Positions 12,405 to 25,566 are shown, counted from the stretch's first letter. The stretch: DNA of 45,609 bases from Saccoglossus kowalevskii (GCF_000003605.2 NW_003121911.1:1032220-1077828), one strand, 5' to 3'. Made by a program: numbers and translations. Notes: a model not told the origin generated them from the sequence alone.

Positions 12405-13096
12405 GCACTTACCCGATTACCCAGGCTAAGAGTATGTTACCCAATCACCCAATCTGAGAATGTGTTACCCGATTACCAAGTCAGAATATAGTATACCCCG
12501 TGATTTATAAATCTTAAAGATGACCCAGTCTGAACAAATACCTAACCCGATTAATCAGTTTGGAAAGTATTATACCTGACTAACCATTCTGTAGATATAT
12601 TTACCCCATTACCACGTCTGAAAGTTTGAGTTACAAATCTTCCTGGTATGCCTATCTGATTAACCAGTCTCAAAGTATATACATTACCATAATAATGTGT
12701 ATAAAAATAGTAAATATACGTGATTACCCAGTCTGAAAATACTTTACTTGAATAACCATTTTCAGACTATGTTCTCTGATTACCCAGTCAGAAAGTTTGT
12801 TACCAGAATGAGAGTATGTTACTATTTTGAAAATACTCGGTTAACCTGTCTGAATGTATTTCATCTGTTTAACCAGTGAGCCAGAGAATACAACAACCTG
12901 AGAGTATGTTACCTATTTAACCAGTCAGAGGGTATTTTACTCGATCAACCAATCTGAGAGTATGTTACCCGATTAACCAATCTGAGAGTATGTTACCCGA
13001 TTAACCAATCTGAGAGTATGTTACCCGATTAACCAATCTGAGTGTATGTTACCCGATTAATCAGTCTAAGAGGATGTTACCTGATTAACCAGTTTC
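12405..13096 (+). repeat. 28-bp minisatellite, diverged second array
   Basis: The same unit recurs in decayed form, often with spacing lost. Only the end of the array (about 12940-13095) is homogeneous, with the variant GAGTATGTTACCCGATTAAC plus CAATCTGA. The array probably shares its origin with the one at 10601 and has been separated by 1.1 kb of non-repeat DNA. Confidence 0.9.
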
Positions 13097-15549
13097 TAAT
13101 TGTTTTGAAAATGTGACCAGGTGCATCGGTGTTTGATTAATTAGTATCGAATGATGATGCCTATTTAGTTAGCAGGTTATAAAGACGCTGCCTCACATCC
13201 AATCAAACATTTCCTTTTTGATATTAACAAAATTCCTATGATTTACTCTGGTTAACGCGTCCATTTCAGCGGATTAAAATTGCGATAGATTTTGCTGCTT
13301 TTGAAATATATACTTCAGCTTACATGTCAATCAAACTGTTATTAGCATTATGTTGCTATGGCAAAACCAGGATTTTGTTCTTAGCAACTACCAAATACAA
13401 AGCCGTTGTATAACGGAAAGCGTTTATGAGATACAACAGACTGTAGTTGACCAATGTTCATTCTTGTGTATCTTACCGGAGCAAGCTGGCGCGCAGACAA
13501 CAGCTATTTTAATACCACAATAATTAAAATTTCACTCACGTTCACCAGTTAGTAAATATTCTGATTTTTTGTGAGCTCGAGGGGGAAATGGTGTTTCATA
13601 ACTGTGTACATGTGTTATTTCATTGCGAGGTAGGTATAAGATTTTTATTTCCAAGTCGGGTAAATGTAACTAATACGTATATATATATATGTATGTGTGT
13701 GTATGTGTCAGAATGTGATTGTTTTGAAGCGCAGTAAAACGACATTAGCCGCATAAATGCGTAGAATTCAACAGCTGTGTGTTAGTGCGTGTGGGGAGTA
13801 TGGAGCAGAGTAAACAGAATCCGCGTCATATATTAAGTGAACACTGATCACACCATTTGATTTAATGGCACGGATATAAAACAAATGTCGTCTACAATTC
13901 TCTCGGGTATTAAAAAAATGTTAAAATCATACGTAATAGTGTATATCAAACTCGTAAAACTATTCTTCTTTTGGTTAAATAGCATCGAGTCAGCTGCCTT
14001 CTCCATAATGTTGTAAAAATATATAAGATATTTATCACTCGTGTTCGTGGAGAAAAAAAACGATTGTGTTCAATGAATATTAAATATTTACTAGTTCGTG
14101 ATACACTTTGTTATTAATATATACCGACCGCCAGAGTAATGGCCTTAGAAGGTCATCCTGTTAAATTAATCAATGGCGAAATGGCGAACTGCGTCCTGAT
14201 AACAAACGTTGCCATATATTTGCGTTCAGAAGTAACAACTATGTGTTTTATTTATCTGATAATAACTAGATAAATGAGACTGTATGAATTTCTCTGAACT
14301 ACAGTATTAATGTCACTTTTAAGGATGCGATGCGTTTTCTAACCAAAAAGATGATATTTAACACATGCCATACCCTGGGTATGATAGTTTATTTGAAATG
14401 CTGTTTATTTTGTAATTCATGCAATGGGCTTCAGTTTTGCTTTAAAACCTGTTGGGTCAAACGTTTTTTTTTTTATTAGATTTGGCGCTAAATAGTGTTA
14501 TTTAAAATATAAAAGATAACAATTTTGTCGGGATAAGTTTGTATATTTTCTGTCGTTCTGGTACAACAGTCAACGGACGTTTTGCATAAATTACACCTTC
14601 TTGTGTGTCTTACGTCGGTTCATTCTTATCGTACCTTTTAAGATATGAAAAATGCAGACATTAGACACATGAGGAGAACACTAAACACTAAAAACACTAA
14701 ACAAGATGCGTTGAAGATATTTCAAATTGAATTTCGTATTGAGTATCCGTTATTAATTTGTATAATCATTCTCTTTTGTTCAATGTATAGTTTAAAATTG
14801 TGTCTGTTTTTAAACTGGGTGACGACATTACTCATACTTCTTTTCAGCCCTTATTAATTATGCAAAACACATGCAGCTATGTATACAAAGTTTTTTAAAA
14901 ATTAACATTTGTCAATAAAAACGACTTGTTTTAATTGTGCTCCATAAAGTTCAAAGTGCTCACAGCATAATACTCTTCAAAATGTGAATTTTAAAAGTTC
15001 CCAATAAGTCACTTCCTTAATGTAAATATCAAACTGACCAATTCGTATATTCAAACATACATATGGATTGAATCTCGCGTTTGAGATATGTGAGTTTGTT
15101 TGCGCTAAGTATAATAGACATCTCCGACATAGCGGTGCCATTGGAGTCGTATCGTATTTATCGTGGCTCTGAATTGACTGGACGTTAGTATCTTGCTCAT
15201 CCTAATAAAGGAAGGTGTTTTGAACAATGTAAGGTGGTAATGCACGTACAGTTGAGATGCCATTATGGTGTCAATGGTATCAGTTAGTCGTAAGAAATTT
15301 GGGTCAAATCGAGTTATGTTATAATTTCATAATAAGTAGGTCATGGTTACAAACATATGTATGGCGTATGTTTTCTCAATAATATACTGGGCAAGTCTCT
15401 TTTGGAAACAATATCCAACAGTAATAAACAGATCGACTACTCAAGGCAAAACAGTGCGTATTCTGTTATTACATTAACACGTCGAAAGTAATTGTGTATT
15501 GTACTGTTTCGTACGCGGGAGATTGATGCGTATTGTCGTGTTCAGACCT
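13097..15549. other. Non-coding AT-rich stretch
   Basis: No gene was recognised. An X-box-like GTTGCTATGGCAAA lies at 13352-13365, a short TA/TG microsatellite near 13676-13710, and frames of up to 70 codons have no coding character. Confidence 0.45.
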
Positions 15550-15735
15550 GTAGCGACAGTCTGTATGGGTCGAAATATTGCGATATGTATACTTGTCGTT
15601 GCAAGTGCTTGCCACGTCTAGATGAGCGTACTTTTCGAAACAAGTAGCGACAGTGTGTCACGAATTGAAATATTGTGATTTTGATACAAGTGTTGGATTT
15701 ACCTGTGACAGTACGAATTCAATACATGCAAATAT
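15550..15735 (+). repeat. Imperfect tandem duplication with a 94-bp period
   Basis: GTAGCGACAGTCTGT at 15550 and GTAGCGACAGTGTGT at 15644 start two units that continue with TCGAAATATTGCGAT / TTGAAATATTGTGAT and GATAC or a similar run. A weaker third unit may follow near 15708 (TGACAGTACGAATTCAATA). Confidence 0.5.
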
Positions 15736-15739
15736 CATC

Positions 15740-18645
15740 GTGTGATAGATTGATACGTTATTTTTCCCAACAATTGGTGAAAATATGGCCCAATTGTTCT
15801 CTGGTCGACGACCTGAAACTACGTATTTTTGTATCAGTACGCGCAAATTAAACTCGGATTAAATTCCACGTAGGCGACAATATTAAGACACTTGAATACA
15901 CAATGATTCACGTGTGTTCGCCATTTCAATTTCTTTTTGTAAAATTTTCACTCACAATGTTCATCGTATTCTGCTATCATGTCTAATAACAAAAATGAAA
16001 TACAGGCAAGCCGTCGTTTGTGAATAGGTGTTTTGCAGATAAAGGGTAGCATTAGTTACGCGCCCTGATAACAGTTACAAATGTAATGTTAAACCTATAC
16101 ATTATATATAGTAAACAAGACAGTTTTTAGAGGTAGAATATTTAATAGTTCAAATTGAGTATTATCATTCATAATACAATCATTTCCATTTACGCCTGGG
16201 GTGACCCCCTGTGCCGTAGACGTGTTGGCAACTTTATATACTTATAATATGTGTTATCACAGTGGCATATGCTGGATTGCAGCGCTAAACATTGTTTTTA
16301 CAAATGTAATTGCTTTCTCCAAATTGAAAAATATCGACCGGGAAATCACGTGTTTTTTGTGTAATTATTCATGACATTCTCTAGAGCACGTGTATAATTT
16401 ATATAAATGTGCCATATAAAGTCAAAATTATCACATTCGAGGTAACGCTTCGTACATGCGAGTGGTCCTGCAAATATTTGACTCTGACTCTGAATCGCTA
16501 CCTAACTAAGCATTTATGAATTCATCAACCCCGAGGATTGCGTTACAAAATTGCTTGAATGATCCTGTGATCTCATCAATAAAATGATTGATACAAAAAA
16601 TTAAAATTCCGCTTGGCTTGTTTGATTCATTTGAAGAAAAAAAACTTGTTTTCATTTATTGATACGCCAGTCACAGCTGATTCAACTCATAGTGTTGTGG
16701 TGCTGTTCAATTTACACATCAATCGACCACCATTGTATTGCAGTATCCCGTGGCAGTAATAATGTGCAATCACGATGTTCAAAGAGGGGGCCATATTTCT
16801 AATATTCAACTCTGTAAATGAAAATGTTATTGATGATATCAGACGTGCACATATTGCGAAAATTTCATTTTGGCTTTTCAATCATTCTTCATTAAGCACG
16901 GTATAATGCCCGAGAGCGTGGGTTTTGATTGAATTCTTGTAGTTCAAGAAATCATTGATGAAATGAGAAATCATTATCAAATATCATAGTTTGCATCACG
17001 TAGGTTTCATAGAAAAAAATAATATTAAAAAAACAGAATGAAAACTAATACGGAATCTTGCGTTATATACGGAAATGGTATGAGCAGCAGGACGAGGATG
17101 AAGTAGCAAAATCACTTGATTTAAAACATATGTTTGGGTAATATAACAGATCCTCAAATCGTCCTTCCAAATTCCGAGACATGCCGCCATGTTTACGCTT
17201 ACTGCGTATTCTGTCATTCAGATGATATATTGTCACCTCGCGAGTAAGTTTGATGTTCAACATTCATAACGTTATACGCTGGTGGTATCAGATGACACGA
17301 CGTTGACAAATCCATTATTTTTGCCACTAACCATATATATATCGTACAATCTTCGGATCTGCCAAGTTAACTAAAGACTAAACGCTCGCAAACAGATACT
17401 CGCTGCGTGAGATAATGGGATGTCTGAGCATTAAATCAACTTTGGCAAATGAACACACATCAAATTGATTTTATTTGTGTAGAAGTATAGTAATGCTGAC
17501 TGATACTTCCAGGAGTATCTCCGCACGAAATGAATATATTCAGCAAAAGAATATGTCTGTCAGACCAATATAAACTGATTGTGTATAATTAAATAGCACA
17601 ACATCGCCTGTAGATATACTTGCTCCTGTTTCCTAGATTTCTGACCCAATTTGTCTCCTTTGATTCACGAGGTTTGCGAAATGTAAGGACTAGAGGTTGC
17701 CTCTTATAAAGACAATTTTAAAATGCAATGTTTAACAAATGAAACAATTATTACAGAATTGTGGAAATGAGTTCTCATTGCATTCTTTCTTTCTTTTCTT
17801 TTTTCTTGACCTAAAGCCCAATCTTTGAATGAAATTACATATAATTTGATATGATATTAAGGCATTTCATTGACGGGACGTTCCAAGACAAATACTCGGG
17901 TAAGTGATATTTATTTGTTTATATTTATTTTCACTAAGAACATTTGTGAATACGTTTACAACAATATTAGCATGTTTCATTCTCAGATTCGTAATTGCTA
18001 TTGGTTTATATTGCTACTGACTTATTGTTCACTTTATTAGTGATAAATAAATTAACAATTTTAAATCGCTGGTGTCTTTGACTAAAATGCTATATGTTAG
18101 TAAAATGCCCTGTTTGCATGATATGTGTAGTGATTGATTCACGCAGTTAGACTTTTCATCAAAACAAAATGCAAAATAATTCTAATTGTGTTGAATCCTT
18201 AGTGTCGAAATCTTTGTTAAATACGTTGATGTATTACATGTATTATGATGTAACCTGAGTTTAAAACCTTGCATTCACTATTCACATAGAAGAATACCGC
18301 TACCAACACATGACGTAAGTGTATATATTTGGACACGCCCTAAATACGTGATTGAAATACGCGATTCAGCAATTAGTATATTTCATCGAACGCTCTCGAA
18401 ATAGAAACGAATCAATCCTCAGAACTTTGTTAACGGTAATTTCTTAAACATATCTACATTTACCATTATGTAGTGTTGTATATTTTTCAAAGCAGTAGTG
18501 TGTAAGTTATTGCTAAATGTTTTCACATCTTGCTAAATTGATAATGCAATTTAATAATTTACGCAAATGACGAAATGTGATGCGGCTATCGCTGCTTTTA
18601 TTATCACTACAGTATTCCCATGATGCCTCTCTTGCGTTTTGCGCT
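15740..18645. other. Non-coding AT-rich stretch
   Basis: I see no gene, RNA or repeat with clear structure. Open frames here (16687-16881, 16996-17263, both minus) overlap one another or lack splice signals and look like chance. Confidence 0.5.
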
Positions 18646-18649
18646 CAAT

Positions 18650-18854
18650 ATACCTTAGAAGTAAATGGCCGTCGAGATCTCGTTGACAGTTAGAGAGTTG
18701 CGAGATTGACTTCCATTTTCTCCCGTCATCATATGCACTGTTCCTCTGACCAATGTAACAGGGAATGCAACACTGTTTGAAAAGCAACGGCAAGTCTCGC
18801 GGCCCTCTCGTTCATGGCGAGATCTGAACGGCCATTTGCATTTAAGATCTATAC
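18650..18854. mobile_element. MITE family B, copy 1
   Basis: About 200 bases have long imperfect terminal inverted repeats. The left end runs CTTAGAAGTAAATGGCCG then TCGAGATCTCG and AGAGAG. The right end is its reverse complement with changes (CTCTCG..., CGAGATCTGAACGGCCATTT). Flanking TATA at the left and TATA in the right complement could be a TA-type target duplication. The middle encodes nothing. It shares ends with 28550-28770. Confidence 0.65.
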
Positions 18855-20294
18855 TGTTATATGAAAGACAATGTAGTGTTATATATGAATACTTCTTTTG
18901 CGTTTCTGAGTATAGTGGTTATAACATTTCTCTATTGTCCTCATAAATACACTATGAGAGATATTTAAGGTAGTAACAATGGAAAGACGAGATAACAAAT
19001 AATATCTGATTCAGACATTCTTTAAAAGTTACTGAGTATTCTACAATTATAACAATATATACATCATCTGAAAACATACATATGGAGGTATGGAGGTTAC
19101 CTGCTGCTATTTTTGTATGTCAAAGAAATATAAAGTCTGTTTTATGCTTTGTGAGGTTTTCGGCTCCAAATTCAATCTGGATTGTTGCTTTTTGTGAGCA
19201 GTTTGTTCGTGATAATGCACAAGAAATTTCCAATTTTGTATGTATGCTTCAATTTTGTAATGACTACAGCCTGTCAAAACTGCCCAACTGTTCAGTGGAT
19301 TGTTGCTATTTGGAGATCGCTATAAAAACAATAGCAGATAAAGAAGAAAAAACGAGACGCAATATATAAGACATTCGCGTGAATGAAAGTGTTAGAACAA
19401 GGTATTTTCATTAGTCGGTATATCCAAAAACGCCAGCAGCGAAATAGCCTTCAGGTAATCCCCTAGATATACATTGGTACGTATGTACTACCGTATTCGC
19501 ATATATCTAAGCTTTCAGATGTTATATAGATTGTTATAGTGATATACTTGGTACTTTAGCAGGATGTCTGAATTACATGTTATATTTTTCCCCTATCATA
19601 GTTAGACATTTACAATGAAGTTGTTGCATGTTTCCTCCAATTATAATATATTCAGAGTACATTCACCTACACGCACAACTTCTTTGACTCGATAGGCTTG
19701 AATGTGTTCACGGCGGTCGAATGGCAACGTGACGAACTTACTTCTCAATGTAAAAAGTCTACTACATATGGTACTCGATATTTTTCAGAGAAAAGATAAA
19801 TGATTTTATTGATCGCGTTAACTCGTCCCCATATGGATAACTCATTAAATAGCGTTGAAATATATCTATATGTGACGCTGTCCTTGAATATTATCGCTGC
19901 CATATTTCAAGACCGGACTTTATATTCACCTGCAAAACATGATTGACTACGGTCGATGAATTACAAAAGCACTCTCGTGACCTTCGTGGCCGTTGTTTTG
20001 TCCTTCCGTCGTTGTTCTATCGCCAGAGTAAGTTATAACAATGCCAACAAAAATGATACATTTAGAGAAACCATTAATGGGTAATTACTTCATGGTCCAT
20101 TCTTGCAACAATAAGGTTAGTAGACGTCATGTCGGCGTCATGTTCTATCCTGTTCACCCAAATCGTTTTTCGACTGAATCAGCACGTATTTTGGACTATG
20201 CCGTCAGTATATATAAATACAGATCGGCGTGATTTATCTGACAATTGTGTTTTTTGATTTGGCGTTAGCCACGGTGGTGAGCAAAGATTACATT
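18855..20294. other. Non-coding AT-rich stretch
   Basis: A 95-codon plus-strand frame (19082-19369) is Cys/Phe-rich with no recognisable domain and no splice context. I treat it as chance. Confidence 0.45.
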
Positions 20295-20326
20295 TGACAC
20301 GTGATTCGTGGTATGACACGTGATTC
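20295..20326. promoter_or_regulatory. Two identical E-box elements 19 bp apart
   Basis: TGACACGTGATTC occurs at 20295-20307 and again at 20314-20326. Each contains CACGTG, the palindromic E-box; the complement TCACGTG is the M-box core of MITF/TFE-type bHLH-zip factors. Flanking TTAGCCACG sequences occur on both sides. The spacing is close to two helical turns. Confidence 0.35.
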
Positions 20327-20796
20327 ATTAGCCACGCTCATTACCATCTGATTATATCACTAGGATATCCAATTTATGATCAGAAGGGACAGAAGTATAT
20401 CGGGTAAGTTGTGTAAGAATTGTGTTACGTCAATCAGCGTTGACAGGGGTAATCGAAGGGCATGGGAACGACGTCGTGTTGTTTTAATGATATGCTGGTG
20501 CGAACGGCATTTAGTTTGAACAATTGGGTTATGGGGAAATTTTAATTTAACGGATTTCGCCGTACAATCTCATCAAAATATATCATATCTCATTATATAT
20601 TCACACATCATGTCCAATACCGCATCAAATGCATTGATAGCAAGTATCGTGTTTGCGTGACTATAAATCTTATACAATTCTTTCTAACCAACAAATAGAT
20701 GCCTTTTGGCCTAAGAATATAAACTGTTTTGTTTGGTTTGGATTCAGTTGCCCACGCCTTAAAGATAAATTATTTATTCACCTGTGCAAAGTCAAT

Positions 20797-20900
20797 ATGA
20801 GGTTATTACGAGGACACCGAAAAGTATGCACGAAGACAGTACAACGGGAGTATATGCGCGGCGTACTGTCTGAGAAATAACCTTATCGTAATAACCTCAT
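20797..20900. mobile_element. Short foldback element (MITE-like)
   Basis: Perfect 15-base terminal inverted repeats, ATGAGGTTATTACGA at 20797 and its complement ending at 20900, enclose a second 8-base inverted repeat (GACAGTAC at 20835, GTACTGTC at 20863). The 104-base unit could form a nested hairpin. AT-rich flanks hide any target duplication. Confidence 0.6.
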
Positions 20901-22394
20901 TATTATACGTCTTTTCCTCCCAAGGATACATCATGGGAATGCCGAAATACAAAAAGTTTAGAACAGATTGAGCGAGCTTCTTTGTATGGGGTCCGGTCAT
21001 ACCCTGGAGGTTGCCATGTTTGTTTTTATTAATAGAGGGCGCTTACGCGCGTAATCGTTCCATATTTGGAATTCGAATTTTCTAATATGGTAGAATGAAA
21101 ATACCCAGTGCAATAACGAAAAATTACGGCACGCTGTAACTTATGGCGTTTCAGTGACAGATATATAATAATGTGTGTTATGGTGAATAAAATAGCATGG
21201 CATATTTTATGCCTTCTTTTGTACATCAATGTGCTTACATCGGACAGGAATTTACATTTCAAAGGCGTTAAGCAACGGCGTAAATTTATTGTTTCGAAAA
21301 AGATATAAAATGCATATTAACCGCCGAATATACAATATTGACGATTGATCGACAACGCCACCCCAGAATTACGGGTACCAGCGTCCCATAGATGGTCCGG
21401 GATGCAAAAACGATTGTTTTAACTATATGCACTGACAGTCGCTGTAGCATATTCTGTGCTTCTGAATATTCTGTTCAAGTGCTGAAGTATATCCGTGTGG
21501 AGATGGGTTTTCGGACAAAATGGAAGGTAAGTTCTCAAATCATAAGGAATAATTAAATTCGGCGCAATGTGTCCAATTTGACCGACGTGAATTTGAGTTA
21601 TAATATTGATAAAAATAGACGGCAATATATTGAGAGTGCAATATAATGCCAGTCAATTTAAATGTCGACCACAAGGCCCCCTTTCTCCAAAACAACTGCA
21701 ATGTAAAATCGCCAAATCTTCCTTTTATGTTTCCAGTGATATTTGAGTTTGAGTGATATTTGTTACTGTTGTCGCTGCTGATAGAAAACATTTGCAATGT
21801 GGTCATACCAGCTGATATTGGGATACGGGAATTGTTAACTCAAGCTTGTAAACACTATTCTAGGCCTCTACTGGTTCCGACGTTAAGTTGGGCGTTGCAT
21901 CGCCCGGCACATCAAATATCAGCATATAGGTATTTAGTTCATTATTATCATGCACTAACCATTTATACTTCATATTATATCATTTTACTGATCAATAATC
22001 AAGAAGGGTTTGGTTTTATAATGAAACAGATGAACTCTGCGTGCTCCTTGTTAACTTTTCAAACAATTTTGATGATGCGTATGGCTGCATTGGTGTTTTG
22101 AAATCATATGTAAAGTAAAAATCACCGTTGACGTGAAATTAATCTATTTTGACATGTATTTATGATATATTCCTGATGTCAAATTTCGTACCATGAACAT
22201 GGAGTTGCGAATTCACCGCTGCACGTGTGTAAGTGTGTGTGTGTCATGACACACATGAATTTGTTTTTAGAAACGAGTCAAGATGGCCGTATGATGGCCA
22301 TTGTAGTGTGATGGGGTAAATCTCTCTTTCTCTCGGGTTCTCCACACTTGTCAGGGGGGGGGGGAACTCGTCTCGTCTCTATATCTCGTCCCCT
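20901..22394. other. Non-coding AT-rich stretch
   Basis: It contains a palindromic TGTGTCATGACACA in a GT-rich patch near 22240 and a G run near 22357. A 113-codon plus frame (21760-22101) looks like chance. Confidence 0.45.
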
Positions 22395-22790
22395 TGAGGT
22401 ACGGGATCGGGAAAGTCACTTGTACTTTACAGTCAAATAAGGCACACACAACGAAATACGTTTCAGCTCTCGTCTTAGTCGATCTTTTGGAGCACTCTAT
22501 AAGACACAGCGCCCTGGGGAAAAAATCCCCAAGACTGTCGCAAGGCTGACCCAAGACTCTCCCAAGACTGGACTGCGTCAAGGCTCGCCCCTGGACTCTC
22601 TCGGACTCTGTCTGTCGTGGAGTATTCGCCAAGACCAACTCAAACTCTCTTTATTCATTTTCAAAACTCTAACCAATTACAAAACAGTAAAAGACTCTAG
22701 GGCGTAACCTTCAATCATAAAGCCAATCACACTAAGTACTGAATACGTCATATCTTTTGATTAATCGTTCACTACATTAATAACTATGGA
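22395..22790. repeat. Dispersed repeat family A, copy 2
   Basis: It is homologous to 175-420, and longer because of a GACTC-rich middle (AAGACTCTCCCAAGACTGG and similar between about 22540 and 22600). The best shared blocks are ACTCTAACCAATTACAA, AAAGACTC and AGCCAATCACA. It is GC-richer than its surroundings, which suggests an inserted element. No coding function is seen. Confidence 0.6.
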
Positions 22791-24229
22791 TGTAAACTGT
22801 CAGAATGAGTAGTCTAAAAAGTGGTGGTTATCTGGTAATTAGTTCCAAATCACTGAGCCAAGTTCCGTCCAAAACTTCAAATAGACCTAAACGATGACAG
22901 ACATAACACAGCAATTCGCTAATAATCAGTTAATTAAGTCGGTCAACAGATACGCGAAAACAAATTCATGACAGTAGTATTAAAATGCATAAACAATCAA
23001 GTTTTTCTGCAATTCTAGAATTAGATTTCATGGAGGCATTGATGCTCTCATATTAATTACATTTTTTTTAAATAATGATCGAATGGTGTTTTGTTTAACG
23101 AATGCTAGTTTTCAGTCATATATCTATCTGGAACGATTTTTGCGATACCTTTCAAGTTGGCTTGTGCTAACAAATCCAGCAATTTCTGTGTCGTTCCAGA
23201 ACTGGATCTCGGTCGTACAAGGATAGATTTTATTGATATTTTATATCTATCGTGGCAGCTTAATACTGACATGCCTATACGAGGTTAGATAAGTGGTGAG
23301 AAACGTTTCGCTAAAAAAATTAGAAAAATAATACTTGTCGCCTTTGCTTCGGAATAAGATTAAGAGTTGACTATTTGAAATCAAATACATTTCACAAGAA
23401 AACTTTTGCTCACCGTTTAGAATAAGAATTTCTTATATGATATAGTGAGTAAAATTTGGGTTCAATGGCCATCTGTTCGGGACAAGTTGATCTGAACAGT
23501 GTTGGTAATTTAATCATTAATGTGGATGCCGGTTTGTTACCAACAATCTTGTTCCATTTAAATATAGTTTGAATTGTGGCTGTTATACCTCGAAGTAGGA
23601 CTCGAAGTTATATGTAACGTCCACTCCGTGTTATACTTATTTTGCCTGACCGCATTCATTTTTGTCCAAACCATGCCCACTTTTACTCATTTCAGAGTGG
23701 CAAACAATTGTAACTCGAAATTCATAAAAAACATTTTTGCTACTTTGGTTTAGTAACTAGAAGCTCGTTAACGCCATGTCGTGGTTCGCTAACGCCCTTG
23801 TGTAACTTCGTCACTTATCTTGATTATTGTTTCATTTATGATTTATTAACCAGTATCCCGCCATTATAAACACACGTGATTACTTTGTATTGTTGTGTTT
23901 ATATGGAGTAAAAAACTATACACTAAAATCCCCGCCATCGTAACTGTGACACCACAACCGTTAGCCTGTAATCCAACCATTCTGAATACATTCAAGAATG
24001 GCCTGGTGAATTGCTATGCAACTACACAGTCGGCACATAATTCTGTACTATCACTGATTGGCTGTCTTCTAACTTCAGTACATTACCATGGGATTACACA
24101 CGCGAAGACTGACCTGTACGTAAGGTCCGCCCACTACATTTTTTCAGATAAAGTCTCACGAATCATGGACGGCATTTAATCTAAAAAAATCTTCAGCTAT
24201 ACAAAATACACTCATTGAATCAAAGCCTT
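22791..24229. other. Non-coding stretch
   Basis: No gene was recognised. The 94-codon frame at 23895-24179 has no known motif or splice context. Confidence 0.45.
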
Positions 24230-24560
24230 GAAAAACCAGAATGTTTTTTCACACAACTAATCTTTTGTTTAATAAATATGTAAATTGTATGCAACAAAAA
24301 TGCAAATTGGTCTATTCAACTACAAAAACAGTATGCATGTAACCAGGCTTTAACCCATCTGTTAAGCGAAAACTGCAGTCAGAATATCAACAAATCATGC
24401 TTATGACAAAAGTTATTATGCAAATTGGTTAATTAATATTCACAGATTAGTACTAAAACCTAATCAGATCTGGTGCTCATCACAAAGTATGTGTGTACCA
24501 AATTGCTTTAAAATCTTTCCAGTGGTTCTTGAGATATTGGTGAAACAATATTTGACATAC
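24230..24560. repeat. Probable dispersed repeat with octamer motifs
   Basis: ATGCAAATTGG occurs at 24300 and 24418, and the 3' part contains CCAGTGGTTCTTGAGATATT, a kind of phrase I associate with interspersed repeats of invertebrate genomes. That association is general memory, not a match in this window. ATGCAAAT is also the POU/Oct octamer. Confidence 0.3.
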
Positions 24561-25131
24561 CCCCCCCAACCTCAATTCACGATTGATTCGGATGTGATCA
24601 GTGATTCTGGAGAGTGACTGTGGCTGAAGTAGTCGACTCATTCTATGAAAGCAGCAATCATTTAAATCATCAGAGAATGATAAAAATAAACATCTGAACA
24701 AATCATGCTAAATATTAACGTTTATTCACTTATGTTAACACTAGCAGTGAACTTGAAATCATTTTTCCAATTCAAATGTCTGATACTGTATCCACGTGTT
24801 CCATCTTATATTATATTCACATTGTTAATGAAATACGGTAACTTAAAACATTTTATAATATATGCACTATTTAATATGTGTGCTCTAACCGACACTATTA
24901 GAAAATCCCAAACGTGCCAAGTGTATTTATCAAAACATGTCCATTTGTTTTTTCTGAATATGAACTTCATAAGATTATATTTTTAATGTTGAGTTTTTGG
25001 TATTACTACTTTTGCTGCCATTTGCTGATAACCTCCCTCCCCATCGTGCAATTTGCAATATGTAAAGTCTACGCCTTTTTGAATGAATTTTCATACAACC
25101 TGTGGCCATTGCATCTGAAAATATTTCTCGG

Positions 25132-25154
25132 TTTTTTTTTTTTGGGGGGGGGGG
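25132..25154 (+). repeat. Abutting T12 and G11 homopolymers
   Basis: A run of 12 T is followed directly by 11 G. The lengths are error-prone in most sequencing methods. Confidence 0.9.
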
Positions 25155-25241
25155 TGTTTGACTGGAAATGTTGATAACAGCAAAAGAGTATTTTGTTGTG
25201 TGATTATATCACAATAAGTCGGTGACTTGTAGTAGTTACTC

Positions 25242-25500
25242 CTATCCTGGGTGGATGTAGTGTATATAACGACAATTGTACATTGGTGGGATTAAGTTAA
25301 TATTTTGTTTACGCAGCTGATGCAGGGGAGCTATTCTTGGACACTGAATAAAGATGTGGGCTAGGTCATCTTTCTCCTGACAAATGACATGTGACAGGTG
25401 CCAATCTGGATTTAAGCACATAACCCTGGTGGTTACAAAAATATGTTTCATTAAATTTGAAATTCCAGATAATTCGTCTTGATTATATTGTCAGTTTTAA
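25242..25500 (-). pseudogene. Decayed LINE 3' end, RT-associated zinc-binding domain
   Basis: The minus strand encodes about 69 residues including CQEKDDLAHIFIQCPRIAPL. The Cys...His...Cys-Pro spacing, with a hydrophobic residue between, resembles the zinc-binding domain found after the reverse transcriptase of many non-LTR retrotransposons (C..C....E...H.F..CP). The first cysteine pair is incomplete and the upstream RT domain is absent from the adjacent sequence, so it is a relic. The downstream relic at 27475-27960 has a related stretch (DLA..., PRIQ..., HQLLK) in the same orientation. The LINE clade cannot be decided from this fragment. Confidence 0.5.
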
Positions 25501-25566
25501 TCTATCTGAAATAATATTCAGAAATCGCTATTTTTATAACAGTTCCAGTACATTGTAAACCCCTAA

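Noticed and set aside
22351-22638. 95-codon minus-strand frame
   Set aside because: It lies inside dispersed repeat family A and its length follows from the GC-richer repeat.
23895-24179. 94-codon plus-strand frame
   Set aside because: It looks slightly protein-like, but no family, splice signals or neighbouring exon were found.
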